Shown piece by piece: positions 17,208 through 26,229 of a DNA stretch of 60,059 nucleotides. Positions within the stretch are counted from its first letter, which is position 1. Each line of letters opens with the position of its first letter. Location of the stretch: contig JAJPJO010000532.1 of the NCBI GenBank assembly GCA_021324135.1, positions 1 to 60,059 of the forward strand. The letters are read 5' to 3'. Made by a program: the position numbers and the translations under genes. The notes under the pieces were generated by a model. The model did not search any database. It saw nothing but the letters and a program-made list of their open reading frames with translations, and was not told the DNA's origin. The stretch is from Pseudomonadota bacterium. GTDB lineage: Bacteria; Cyanobacteriota; Vampirovibrionia; Obscuribacterales; Obscuribacteraceae.

Positions 17208-18041
17208 ATGATTTCCCGGCGTCCGACATACTTTAGAGCACCGGCAATTGCACTCTTGATATTCCTACACACTCTCGTATGCGGGCGATCGCACATTCTA
17301 TCGGTTTCGCTCCCTGTCTGGGCGCGAGATCCGGCCGGTTTTTCCAAAGGAAAGGACGAGCATGAGGCGGGGCAGACCGGTAATCAGAAATCAATGAAAG
17401 TTTGGCGGGTAGAGCAGAGCAACTCGTACGGCTCCTTCATCATCTATGCCGGAGCAACCAGGATAAGAGTGGAAGGAAGCACCGGCGGACGGTTAATCGC
17501 CTGCGCTCCTGATTGGAGCGTGCACATCTTCCACCCCCGCGATCGTCGCTATTGCATCGTTCCTTACAAAGCCTGGTCGAATAAAGTCGAGAATTCCAGT
17601 TTTATCGAACGGCAACACCAGAAGCCGGTTACCAAAATTGTCTGCGGTATACCGGCTCGGATTTATACCTTTCGCGTCCACGCCCTTCAGGATGCTGATG
17701 GCGGTATGGCAGCGCTCTATGAGGCGCGCGTCGCTAAGCAGTTTATCGAGCGCCGCACCATAGCAGTCGCCAGTGACAATCACAATCTACCGATTGAGGT
17801 GATCGAAATCTGGCGGAATCTGGTCGATTCCCCGACGCGAGGCTCGATTATACTCGAGGTCGGCGAAGAAACGACGAGAAAAGAGAAGCATATGTGGCTC
17901 AAAACAACCAGCCAGAAGATGGCCGATGTCTCGCCCGGTCTGTTTAAGCCGCCGGCGGGCTACAAGATGACTCCAGCTCCGGTATCAGTGTTTTTCGGAT
18001 CGGAATTCGAGGATGCGGCTAAAATGATCGTTGGTGAGTAA
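17208..18041 (+). CDS. Exported protein of unknown function
   Basis: The product is 277 residues if the ATG at 17208 is used. This gives a signal peptide (ALLIFLHTLVCG core, cleavage near VWARD). A TTG at 17166, preceded by AGGA, would add 14 basic residues. The mature protein is beta-rich: SMKVWRVEQSNSYGSFIIYAG and, later, LPIEVIEIWRN and FKPPAGYKM resemble LolA-like or DUF4412-type outer-membrane proteins, in which a substrate surface is read out by a long beta sheet. That resemblance is an impression only. It is convergent, 1 bp apart, with the S41 peptidase gene. Confidence 0.55.
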   Translation: MISRRPTYFRAPAIALLIFLHTLVCGRSHILSVSLPVWARDPAGFSKGKDEHEAGQTGNQKSMKVWRVEQSNSYGSFIIYAGATRIRVEGSTGGRLIACAPDWSVHIFHPRDRRYCIVPYKAWSNKVENSSFIERQHQKPVTKIVCGIPARIYTFRVHALQDADGGMAALYEARVAKQFIERRTIAVASDNHNLPIEVIEIWRNLVDSPTRGSIILEVGEETTRKEKHMWLKTTSQKMADVSPGLFKPPAGYKMTPAPVSVFFGSEFEDAAKMIVGE

Positions 18042-18042
18042 G

Positions 18043-19629
18043 TTATTTGCCGTCGCTGGATTTCAGCCTCAAGAATTGCTGCGCATATTTCAATTGCGCA
18101 TCGGCGACACTGCCCAATGCCACGCCCTTGAAGTTAGATACTTTTTTGTCGGGCTGAATTCCGTACCTCTCGTTGTTGCCGTCGCCAAGCCACTTGCCGT
18201 TAGCGGTCAGGTAGCGGAAGGATGTCACCTTGAGGCCGCTGTTGGCGGGCATCTCGGTGAATAATGTCTGCCCGATGCCTTTGCCAAAAGATGTGTTTCC
18301 AATCAGGGTGGCGGCGCCGTTGTCTTGCAATGCCGAGGCAAAAATTTCTGCAGCTGAAGCGGTCGATTCATTGATCAAAACGACCGTCGGCTTGTGCACG
18401 AGATCGGGCAGTCGTGTCTCAGGTCTGCCTTTGTCTCTGGGATCTGCTGAGCTTGAGACGCTCAAGTCCTTATCACTCAGTCTGTAGTAGTCGGTTTTGT
18501 AGGCGGGCGGATCCTCGGCATTTGTCGCTTCTAAGCGGCGCTTGATTTGCAGGAGATTGCCCTTCTCCAAAAAGAGCTCGGCGCTCTTGTAGGCTTGATC
18601 GAGCATGCCGCCCGGATTGTTGCGGACATCGACGATGAATCCGTCTGCATCTTTGTACTTCTTGAGAGCGGTTTGCAACTGTTGTGCCGTTTCCTGGTCG
18701 CCGAAGCTATCCAGCCTGATGTAAGCTATATTTCCCGGCAACAATCGGTCATGCACGATTGAGGCGGCCTTTTCAACCTCCTCGACCTTCAGCTCCATGG
18801 GCTTGCCGTCGCGCAATATCTTGACACCGAATGTGGTGCGATCGGATGCGTTGAGCAGGCTGTCGACTTCTTGTAGAGAACGACCTTTTACAGGCAGACC
18901 GCCGATATCCGTTATGATATCGCCGTGCTGCAGCCCCGCTTTTTGGGCAGCGCTGTCGGCGGCAACCTGGTCCACCATGATTGAGCGTTTGCCACCACTA
19001 GTGGTATCAGATTCCTTGACGGTGATGCCGATGCTTCTGTCTCTGCCTTGGGCGCGGAGCTCGAAGGCCTTTAGCTCGGACGGCATCAGGACTCCCGTGT
19101 AAGGATCATCCAGACTTTTGAGAATCTCATGGGCAAAGCGCAGCTGCTTTTCAGGCGAGTCCTTGTCGGAAGGATCGCCAAGATCGCATGCCTTCTTCTT
19201 CAGCTCCGCTAGATTTCCGAAACGAGCCGGGTCGTAGTAATTTCTCACTGCCTTGTCGATGATTTGATCGAACACCGGGTAGGTTCGGCAATTTTGCGGC
19301 AACTCGGAGCGGAAAACACCCGGATTCTGCTTCAGCCACTCAAGCGATCCGGGCGCGCCCCCGGCGGGCCTCTGTTTTTTCCCGAAAAGCTTGTCGAAAT
19401 CGAGCGGCGGCGGATCGCTCTTATCGCCCTGCGATTCGCCTCTACCCTGAGACCCGTTTTTATCCTGCGGCGCAGCCCCGTTATCGGCCAGGAGGTCAGA
19501 CCCGCTTCTTGTCTTGCTGCCCGGACGAGAGCGCAAATCCTGAGAGTGCTCCAGGAGTCTCCTATTCGCCGCATCAGCAACAAGGAAGTTGTTGCCAGAG
19601 CCGCCTATTTCAACAGCATCGGTCGTCAT
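18043..19629 (-). CDS. S41 family C-terminal processing peptidase without signal peptide
   Basis: The product is 528 residues. An unstructured charged region (1-95) precedes a helical segment, a PDZ domain (~200-285, GLQHGDIITDIGGLPVKG) and the S41 protease domain. Nucleophile Ser425 lies in NESTASAAE, and the general base Lys450 in TSFGKGIGQT. CtpA-type enzymes process or degrade proteins in the periplasm or lumen and normally start with a signal peptide. Here an in-frame stop lies two codons before the ATG and no hydrophobic segment follows. Either it works in the cytoplasm or it uses another route. A good promoter lies just upstream. Confidence 0.85.
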   Translation of the reverse strand: MTTDAVEIGGSGNNFLVADAANRRLLEHSQDLRSRPGSKTRSGSDLLADNGAAPQDKNGSQGRGESQGDKSDPPPLDFDKLFGKKQRPAGGAPGSLEWLKQNPGVFRSELPQNCRTYPVFDQIIDKAVRNYYDPARFGNLAELKKKACDLGDPSDKDSPEKQLRFAHEILKSLDDPYTGVLMPSELKAFELRAQGRDRSIGITVKESDTTSGGKRSIMVDQVAADSAAQKAGLQHGDIITDIGGLPVKGRSLQEVDSLLNASDRTTFGVKILRDGKPMELKVEEVEKAASIVHDRLLPGNIAYIRLDSFGDQETAQQLQTALKKYKDADGFIVDVRNNPGGMLDQAYKSAELFLEKGNLLQIKRRLEATNAEDPPAYKTDYYRLSDKDLSVSSSADPRDKGRPETRLPDLVHKPTVVLINESTASAAEIFASALQDNGAATLIGNTSFGKGIGQTLFTEMPANSGLKVTSFRYLTANGKWLGDGNNERYGIQPDKKVSNFKGVALGSVADAQLKYAQQFLRLKSSDGK

Positions 19630-19652
19630 TTTTTAGATCACATAGGGGTTGC

Positions 19653-19681
19653 TCTATACTAGCTAAAGCATCCAGGTCGAA
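19653..19681 (-). promoter_or_regulatory. Promoter of the S41 peptidase gene
   Basis: On the minus strand TTCGAC (19681-19676), a 17-nt spacer and TATAGA (19658-19653) give a fair sigma70 promoter. The predicted start leaves a leader of roughly 15-20 nt before the ATG at 19629, with no clear Shine-Dalgarno. This supports 19629 as the true 5' end of the gene. Confidence 0.5.
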
Positions 19682-19779
19682 CAATTGGGGAAAATACGAA
19701 TACCCGGCATTGCCTTTTTCAAGGCTGATGCGCATCGAACCTGGCGACTATTTGCCGATCGAAGGGCAGTGACGAGAAT

Positions 19780-20250
19780 TCAATCGCGCCGCCAGAACTG
19801 CCACCACCGGCGGTTCTTCGAAGAGCTCTGCTGATCGGCGTTGTTCGGTTCTTCAAATCCAATTTCGGTGCTTTGTTCAGAGGGCGCTGCCTGCACCGTA
19901 TGCGATACCACTGAAACCTGGTTGAACTGGACGGAGATTGGATAATTGCTTGTTTGCGTATCCTTTCCTTCGACGACGACCTTGTATTTCCCCGGTGCCA
20001 CTTTCATGCGATCGGTGTGATAGACAGTCTCCTTGCCGGATTCATCATAAAGCTTGACCGTCAGCCCTTCGATCGGTCCGCTTGTTTGAATCGCCAGCGA
20101 TCCGACATAGTATTGCGAGTACGCCCATATACCGACGGTGGTCAGCGCCGCGCCAATGGTAAGCATCTTCGAGGCAAGACCGAGATAAGTATCAGCAACC
20201 TCGAGCTTTTTGTGCTTCTTGACTTCCGTGTCTTTAACTTGCTTTTCCAT
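19780..20250 (-). CDS. Membrane-anchored protein with PEGA-like beta domain
   Basis: The product is 156 residues. A charged N-terminus (MEKQVKDTEVKKHKK) is followed by one membrane helix (~25-47). A beta domain follows (~50-115: LAIQTSGPIEGLTVKLYDESGK, VAPGKYKVVVEGKD), with the spacing of PEGA-like surface domains. The polar tail ends in NRRWWQFWRRD. The topology is probably cytoplasmic N-terminus with the beta domain outside. AAGGAG lies ~9 nt before the ATG. No function is known. It lies upstream of the S41 gene on the same strand but 150 bp away, and that gene has its own promoter. Confidence 0.6.
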   Translation of the reverse strand: MEKQVKDTEVKKHKKLEVADTYLGLASKMLTIGAALTTVGIWAYSQYYVGSLAIQTSGPIEGLTVKLYDESGKETVYHTDRMKVAPGKYKVVVEGKDTQTSNYPISVQFNQVSVVSHTVQAAPSEQSTEIGFEEPNNADQQSSSKNRRWWQFWRRD

Positions 20251-20655
20251 ACTCCCGGCTCCTTAAGGGGTGAGGCATGCAGCCTCTTGTGCTGATTGCT
20301 GGCGCGGTGCCGGCCCAGAGGGCACAATCAGACTTCTGACAACCTTCTTGAGCATTTCTGGCATTCTATCAGATGTCAAAAGGTGACAGGTTAAGCGGCC
20401 TAAAAGTTGAAGTTAAGCTCTCCGAAAAATTAAAGCAGCTCGAGTCCAGGCTGGCGACTGATGCGTTTCGCCTGAGAGGCTCATATTCAAGGGGAGACTG
20501 GTCCCTTTGTCAGAGTGCCACTAAATACGGTTCACCTACTCGATGCCGAACGGCACGGTTTAAACCTGAATTTGAATAATAGTTTCAAGGATGATGAACA
20601 AGACCGACGAGTTCGCCCATCTATTAAACATACATTACTCTTGAGGAGGTATGAT
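20251..20655. other. Gene-poor divergent control region
   Basis: This 405-bp stretch separates a minus-strand gene from the leader frame and gene at 20656-22943. A 68-codon frame (20373-20579) lacks a ribosome-binding site and has an unconvincing composition. No hairpin, repeat or strong promoter was identified by eye. Confidence 0.4.
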
Positions 20656-20718
20656 ATGGTGTGTAGCAGCAGCCCCCTGTGCCTCTCAATTGTAAGTACC
20701 GGTGTCGAGATTCTATAG
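20656..20718 (+). CDS. Possible 20-residue leader peptide
   Basis: ATG 20656 follows a near-perfect Shine-Dalgarno (GAGGAGG, 6-nt spacing). The 20-codon frame begins MVCSSSPLCLS. It ends 17 nt before the ATG of the split pseudo-trypsin gene, which itself has only a weak ribosome-binding site. The arrangement suggests translational coupling or a regulatory upstream frame. No terminator hairpin follows, so attenuation is not supported. Confidence 0.4.
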   Translation: MVCSSSPLCLSIVSTGVEIL

Positions 20719-20735
20719 CGGCAAGCCGATTGGAT

Positions 20736-22943
20736 ATGCAACAAGATATTAGCGCCTACTTTGGCTCGGTTGGCTGGCTTGTTGACCGCAGCAACAAGCA
20801 GGTTCTGGGCACAGTCTGGCTTATTCGCAGTCAAATCGGTATTACTTGCGCCCATTTACTGATTCCTTATCTGGAAAACCCCGAGGTGCTTGCCGTCGAG
20901 TTCCCGCAGTTGGGGCGCCGATTTGGCGTGAAGCAGTTTCACATTCACGGCTATTATGATCCCTGGCTGGCGAAGCGCAGTTTCAACCAATCTCCGATTT
21001 ATCCGCCAATCTCGATGGCTTATGACGCGATGAATCTGGCCGCCCTTGTACTCAGTCCGGCGCCGCCCACTCTGGAAAAGACCTCGGTTGAGAAAGTGAA
21101 TCGTTTTTTAAGCCGCACGCTGCCGGAAGAGGAGCATGCGCTGGCGGGAACGGCGAACAATTTGCAGATTACATCCATTTTGCAGTCGCTTCTGGGTAAT
21201 CGTAATCAAGGCACACTCACCCTTTATGAGAAACGCAATAATCCGATCGCCAGGTTTTACCTGGGCGACAACAAGGTGACGCACATCAAATATTTGCACC
21301 TGATCAACGAGCTCGCGCTTTATCGCTTGCTGACCTCGCATCTTCCCGGAGAGCCAGAGGAGAGTTATCAGTTCATTTTTACCTACGATTTCGATCCGGA
21401 GTGGGCCAGATTCGAGCCTGTGCAAAAGAGCACTGCCGGACTGCTGATGGATGCTTACGGCAGAATGGAAAGCTATCAGCAGCTTTTGCAAGAATTCGAA
21501 GGCACGGGCATAGTATCGCATGCGGTGCCGGAACTGAACCTCGGGCCGCTCGAGCCCGACCTGCGCCCGCCCGCTGCTTGCGTATGGAACCACCTGCGCA
21601 ACGGCCTGCCGCTTAAGCGTTTGCTGCGAGGCTGCAATTTTGACGGTAGTGTGATCATGGGCGCCATGAAATTCCTCAAAGACACCCTGCAGATTAAGAA
21701 CGAGCCGATTTCTCCGCCTACCGGTCTGGAGGCGATTCGGCTCGAGATTGCCAATGAGTGCTCCTTGACCAGGGGGACACCGATTACCGCTATCAGTCTC
21801 GATCCCGATACGAAAATGCCGGTGGTCGAATCAGGCTTCATTCTTGATACGTTTCCGCAAAGAGGCGACGGTCATTATGTCACCAGTCTTGGCTTGCCGC
21901 CCTCGGCAGCCGGCACGCCCCTGTTCGTCAACGGGCAAGTTGTCGGAATTCACTGTGGATTGATTCTGGAAGGCGCCGAAGCATATGCAGAGTGGATCCA
22001 TCCGTCGCTGGCTATTAGTGCCGAGCAAGTTTATCAATGCATGGATCTTGATCCGCTCAAGCAAACGACGGAGATTTTGGCATACACACCGGGTGTAACG
22101 ATGGAGCGGCTCACCGGTGATTGGCCGCCTCTTGATGCCAGAATCGGCGTCAGCTCATCGGGACTGGCCGTGCCGGTGCAAGCACAATCAGGCGAAGCTC
22201 AGCAAACCGGACAGACGGGCTCAGGTGACTTCAATCCGGTCAGTGGCGATACTCAAGAGCGACAATCGGCGACCGGTGGGCAGCGGCCTCTGTTTGCCGA
22301 TGGCTCGAGCGTTCCGCAAGATTCAGGCTATTTCAAGAGAAAGAAAACCGGCTTCCTCGATTCGCTCGGCTTTATGTTCAAGGGCGGCAAGGTCGGCATT
22401 GACTCGGTGGAAATCATGCTCTTGCGCCAGAGTCTTGATAAAGACAGGTTCGAGCGCATGGAGTTCAACGATGTTGTTCGGCAGGGCGACTTGCTCAAGA
22501 TCAGATTGAGAATGCAAGCCAATACATACGTCGCTGTTCTTTTGCGGCGCAGCGATGAGACTGAAATTCGCCTTGTCTATCCGGAGCCGGCCTCGGAAGA
22601 GGACCAGGTGGCAAAAGGGGACTTGATTGATTTGCCGGAGCGCTACAGCGATGCCGCATCCGGCGGGCGCATGAAAATATACAATGGCATCCCGATAAAA
22701 TCATCCGATGGTCTTGATGAGGTAATTGTTCTCACCTCAACACAACCGCTTGCCGGGCGATTGTCGCAGCTCGGGGTTGATACCGTATTTGATACCGTCG
22801 CCAATAATATCGATCAGAATTCAGGCATCGGCACCGGCAAGTTTGAGTTGAGGCGCAACGCCCTCAACAAAGTCGATCCGGCTCAGTCCGGCGATGCCGG
22901 CAATGTTTTGGGCGCCTGCATGGTTCAGGTGCAACACGGCTGA
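20736..22943 (+). CDS. Inactive trypsin-like fold split by a PATAN (DUF4388) + winged-helix insert, with C-terminal DUF4384
   Basis: The product is 735 residues from ATG 20736. Residues ~20-105 resemble the first half of a trypsin-like domain: GTVWLI...ITCAHLL (His40) and YDAMNLAALVLS (Asp97). Residues ~135-320 form a DUF4388/PATAN domain (LAGTANNLQITSILQSLL, GTLTLYEKRNN) and its winged-helix tail (VWNHLRNGLPLKRLLRG). Residues ~385-410, PSAAGTPLFVNGQVVGIHCG, match the second half, but Ala392 stands where GDSGGP has the catalytic Ser. Residues ~560-680 resemble DUF4384 (MQANTYVAVLLRRSDETEIRLVYPEP). Protease activity is therefore unlikely; a scaffold or signalling role is inferred. There is no signal peptide. 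Confidence 0.65.
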   Translation: MQQDISAYFGSVGWLVDRSNKQVLGTVWLIRSQIGITCAHLLIPYLENPEVLAVEFPQLGRRFGVKQFHIHGYYDPWLAKRSFNQSPIYPPISMAYDAMNLAALVLSPAPPTLEKTSVEKVNRFLSRTLPEEEHALAGTANNLQITSILQSLLGNRNQGTLTLYEKRNNPIARFYLGDNKVTHIKYLHLINELALYRLLTSHLPGEPEESYQFIFTYDFDPEWARFEPVQKSTAGLLMDAYGRMESYQQLLQEFEGTGIVSHAVPELNLGPLEPDLRPPAACVWNHLRNGLPLKRLLRGCNFDGSVIMGAMKFLKDTLQIKNEPISPPTGLEAIRLEIANECSLTRGTPITAISLDPDTKMPVVESGFILDTFPQRGDGHYVTSLGLPPSAAGTPLFVNGQVVGIHCGLILEGAEAYAEWIHPSLAISAEQVYQCMDLDPLKQTTEILAYTPGVTMERLTGDWPPLDARIGVSSSGLAVPVQAQSGEAQQTGQTGSGDFNPVSGDTQERQSATGGQRPLFADGSSVPQDSGYFKRKKTGFLDSLGFMFKGGKVGIDSVEIMLLRQSLDKDRFERMEFNDVVRQGDLLKIRLRMQANTYVAVLLRRSDETEIRLVYPEPASEEDQVAKGDLIDLPERYSDAASGGRMKIYNGIPIKSSDGLDEVIVLTSTQPLAGRLSQLGVDTVFDTVANNIDQNSGIGTGKFELRRNALNKVDPAQSGDAGNVLGACMVQVQHG

Positions 22944-23108
22944 GACTACGTAGTTTTGCCATGGCGGCTCTTGACATCGGTCTTTATGACGTTGTACGCT
23001 CGCCTCAATCGAACATCGCTGTTCATTAATTACCCTCAACCGCGTTACTTGCTGGCCACATCATTGGTGGCAGGCTCGTCTGACGCCGCTTTTAAAAGGA
23101 AGCAAAAT

Positions 23109-23687
23109 ATGTCCTCCGATGGAACAATTCTCGTCCCCCAAGACAACTCTGCAAAAATTTCATCAGCCCACGCAAAGCCAGCCAATAACGAAGGCGTAAT
23201 CACATCAAGAGCCGATCAAGAAGCATATTTGCGGGCCGCCAATCGAGGCGGTCAGCTGCCGGCCGAGTTCACTAATGTAGCGGCGCGAGGCGATGCTCAT
23301 GATCGTCATGGAACCACTGTGGAGAAGGCTCAGACACCCGGTGGGGCACAAGTGCAAGATCTCGTCTACCGATACCAGGTCGACCCCCTGGTTGAGGGTA
23401 TGGGATCGATAATCAGCAACTTTGACTCGATCACAAGCAAGATGTCTCGGTTGCTAAACGACAAAAGCATCAACGAGAAGCATGAGATCAAATTCTCGGA
23501 TCTGCAGGAGTTAGCGAAGCATCCTGAATTCGCTAATCAGTTTACGAAGTCCGAACTCAAATCAATCTCTCTACTCCGCTCTTATGGACCGCAAGCCGGC
23601 GCCTTCGGACACTTTGGTGAAAAGCCGCTCAGCCGTAAAGACGTCATGGACTTTGGTCGCCAGCTGGGTCTTTTGAAAGACGCCTGA
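23109..23687 (+). CDS. Soluble protein of unknown function
   Basis: The product is 192 residues. ATG 23109 (MSSDGTILVPQ) follows AAGGA at ~8 nt. The longer frame from 22956 begins inside the upstream control region and has no signal. The first ~75 residues are polar and probably disordered (AKISSAHAKPANNEG). The last ~110 are helical and charged (LVEGMGSIISNFDSITSKMSRLL, IKFSDLQELAKHPEF), and could form an EF-hand-like or small helical bundle, but no canonical calcium loop was seen. No family was recognised. Confidence 0.55.
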   Translation: MSSDGTILVPQDNSAKISSAHAKPANNEGVITSRADQEAYLRAANRGGQLPAEFTNVAARGDAHDRHGTTVEKAQTPGGAQVQDLVYRYQVDPLVEGMGSIISNFDSITSKMSRLLNDKSINEKHEIKFSDLQELAKHPEFANQFTKSELKSISLLRSYGPQAGAFGHFGEKPLSRKDVMDFGRQLGLLKDA

Positions 23688-23766
23688 GGGCTTCATTGTC
23701 ATCATCGTGATAATCTCCTGGAATTTGCGGAATATAATTCCTAGTTCTGGAATTGACGGGGGAAAC

Positions 23767-24426
23767 ATGGCACGAGACGACGAGGACGAAGGCGGCAAAT
23801 TGAAGGGCGGCAGAGGTCTAGAAGACGAGTCTTCTGAAGATGATGAGGACAGGCTTGTCGAGTTCGATCCAACCGACGATCCTGACTATGATGAAGAATT
23901 CGCCCTGAAAGTTTTTTCGCCGCAGGGCAAGAATCACTTGCAGATCTTTTTCACTCAAGCGCTTGCGGTTTTGCGGCATCCGAAGAAATTTTTCGCTGCC
24001 ATGCCTGCTGGAACCGTGGGTGGTGGCTTTCTCTTTTTAACCATTGCGGCGGTCCTGTACGCAACTGCTCAGGGAATTGCCAAGTTAAACGTGGAGGCTT
24101 TCATCCTGCCTCTTTTGAGCAGTCTATTTTTCACCGGTGTGGGATCTTACATCGTATTCTTCTTTCTCGGCTGGCTCTTCAAGGGAAAAGGCACACTCGG
24201 CCAAACCTTCCGCGTCCTCGCTTTCAGCAAAGCACCGCTGCTTTTTGCCTGGATAACATTAGGACCGCTGCAGCTGGGCGGCATAGTTTCGATGGTTTTT
24301 ACACTTTATCTGAACATCGTCGGGCTATCAAAAGTACACAGGCTCAGCAAGTGGATAATCATATCCACGACTCTGGTTCTGGCCGGACTCGGCTTCGTCC
24401 TCAAGCGCCTGACCGGGTTGAGTTAG
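23767..24426 (+). CDS. Yip1-like integral membrane protein
   Basis: The product is 219 residues. ATG 23767 follows GGGGG at ~4 nt. A very acidic N-terminus (residues ~1-48, Asp/Glu-rich) is followed by an amphipathic segment FFTQALAVLRHPKKFFAAMP, typical of the entry to Yip1-domain proteins, and then five hydrophobic helices (GGGFLFLTIAAVLYATAQG, VGSYIVFFFLGWLFKGKG, TLGQTFRVLAFSKAPLLFAW). In bacteria this family has no settled function. It converges on pgm, 9 bp apart. Confidence 0.7.
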   Translation: MARDDEDEGGKLKGGRGLEDESSEDDEDRLVEFDPTDDPDYDEEFALKVFSPQGKNHLQIFFTQALAVLRHPKKFFAAMPAGTVGGGFLFLTIAAVLYATAQGIAKLNVEAFILPLLSSLFFTGVGSYIVFFFLGWLFKGKGTLGQTFRVLAFSKAPLLFAWITLGPLQLGGIVSMVFTLYLNIVGLSKVHRLSKWIIISTTLVLAGLGFVLKRLTGLS

Positions 24427-24435
24427 CAGCGCCCG

Positions 24436-26085
24436 CTATACTGCCACCGCGGATGATAGCACCTTCGCGACCAATTCCTTGGCTTGCTCTTGAATCTGGC
24501 GCAGGTGATTCTCGTCCTTGAAACTCTCGGCATAGATTTTGTACACGTCTTCGGTTCCCGACGGTCGAGCGGCAAACCAGCCATTTTCGGTCTCGACCTT
24601 CAGGCCGCCAATCGGTTCGTTGTTGCTCGGCGCGGCGATCAATTTGTTCGTGATCTTCTCGCCGGCAAGTTCGGAATCTCGGATCTGCTCGGGCGAGAGC
24701 TTCTTGAACAGTGCCTTCTGTGCGGCAGTGGCGGGCGCCTCAATGCGCTCATAGACAGGATCGCCAAACTGCCTGGTCAGTTCCCTGTAATGTTCCTGCG
24801 GGTTCTTGCCGGTCTTGGCCAGAATCTCAGCGCTTAAAAGCGCCAGGATTATCCCGTCCTTATCAGTTGTCCAGACGCTGCCGTCCTTGCGCAGGAAAGA
24901 GGCGCCGGCGCTTTCCTCTCCGCCGAAGCCAAGCGAGCCGTCGAGCAGCCCTTGCACGAACCACTTGAAGCCGACCGGCACTTCAATCAGCTTTCGTCCC
25001 AGCCTTTTGGCAACTCGATCGATCATGCTGCTGGACACGACCGTTTTGCCGATGCCCGCATCCTTTCTCCAGCCATCACGTGTTTTGAACAAATAATCGA
25101 TGGCGACGGAGAGATAATGGTTTGGATTCATCAAACCTGCCGGCGTCACGATGCCATGCCGATCGTGGTCTGTGTCGTTTCCAAAAGCGATGTCGAAACG
25201 GTCTTTCAGCTCCAGAAGACCTGCCATCGCATATGGTGAGGAGCAATCCATTCTGATTTTGCCGTCCCAGTCGAGATGCATGAAAGAAAATGTCGGATCG
25301 ACTCTGGAGTTGACTACTTCAATGGGCAGTTTGTAGTCATGGATTAAACGCTGCCAGTAGGCAACTCCTGCACCACCTAAAGGATCGACGGCGCCCTTTA
25401 TTTTGGCTGAGCGAATCGAATCGAGGTCGATGATTGACGCCAGCTCATCCACATATAATTTTGCAAAATCAAACTCCTGCACGTGAGAATGGGATCGGGC
25501 GGCGCTCAGCGAGATCGTGCGCACGTCCTTGAGCCCATCGGCGAGATATTGATTGGCTTGCTTCTCGATCCAGCCGGTGATATTCGTATCTGCCGGACCG
25601 CCGGAGGGAGGATTGTATTTGAAACCGCCATCCTCGGGGGGATTGTGCGATGGAGTGATGACGATGCCGTCTGCCAGACCATTCGTGCGGCCGCGATTGT
25701 ACATGAGGATTGCCAGCGAGATAGCCGGTGTCGGTGTGTAACCGCCGGCTTTGTCGATCATCACATTGACGTCGTTGGCGGCCAGAACGCAGAGCGCGCT
25801 GGCGAATGCCGGCTCGGAAAGCGCATGCGTATCGATGCCCATGTACAGCGGCCCGTTAATGCCCTGTTGTTTGCGATACTGACAAATCGCCTGCGTGACC
25901 GCCAATATGTGATCTTCATTGAAGGCGTGCTTGAAGGCGGAGCCCCGGTGTCCCGATGTCCCGAAAGCCACCTTTTGCGCCGGGTCTGATACATCAGGCT
26001 TCTCCATGTAATAAGCCGTGATCAGCTTGGGGACATTGACAAGCTGATCGGGGCGCACAGGTTTTCCAGCTAAAGGGCTAGACAT
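24436..26085 (-). CDS. pgm: Phosphoglucomutase (alpha-D-glucose phosphate-specific)
   Basis: Pgm interconverts glucose-1-phosphate and glucose-6-phosphate, linking glycolysis with glycogen and cell-wall sugar synthesis. The phosphoserine loop TPSHNPP (144-150, Ser146) matches the E. coli Pgm type. The Mg-binding line ([11 protein letters not shown]) and sugar-binding line ([10 protein letters not shown]) are both clear, and the C-terminal phosphate-binding [17 protein letters not shown] closes the fold. The 549-residue length is normal. ATG 26085 has GGAG upstream; a longer frame to 26178 has none. Its neighbour upstream on the same strand is a beta-amylase, which fits alpha-glucan metabolism. 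Confidence 0.95.
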   Translation of the reverse strand: MSSPLAGKPVRPDQLVNVPKLITAYYMEKPDVSDPAQKVAFGTSGHRGSAFKHAFNEDHILAVTQAICQYRKQQGINGPLYMGIDTHALSEPAFASALCVLAANDVNVMIDKAGGYTPTPAISLAILMYNRGRTNGLADGIVITPSHNPPEDGGFKYNPPSGGPADTNITGWIEKQANQYLADGLKDVRTISLSAARSHSHVQEFDFAKLYVDELASIIDLDSIRSAKIKGAVDPLGGAGVAYWQRLIHDYKLPIEVVNSRVDPTFSFMHLDWDGKIRMDCSSPYAMAGLLELKDRFDIAFGNDTDHDRHGIVTPAGLMNPNHYLSVAIDYLFKTRDGWRKDAGIGKTVVSSSMIDRVAKRLGRKLIEVPVGFKWFVQGLLDGSLGFGGEESAGASFLRKDGSVWTTDKDGIILALLSAEILAKTGKNPQEHYRELTRQFGDPVYERIEAPATAAQKALFKKLSPEQIRDSELAGEKITNKLIAAPSNNEPIGGLKVETENGWFAARPSGTEDVYKIYAESFKDENHLRQIQEQAKELVAKVLSSAVAV

Positions 26086-26229
26086 GGTAATCTCCTCGCT
26101 CGATTGCCGTTCGCTGCTGATTGAAAACCGGTTCCCAGGCGCAAAAATAGCGCCATGCAGGTCGGCTGGTCTTCTCACTCAGCGCCTTCACAAAAAGGAT
26201 GTATAGCATAACACGGAGCAGCGTTCCTT

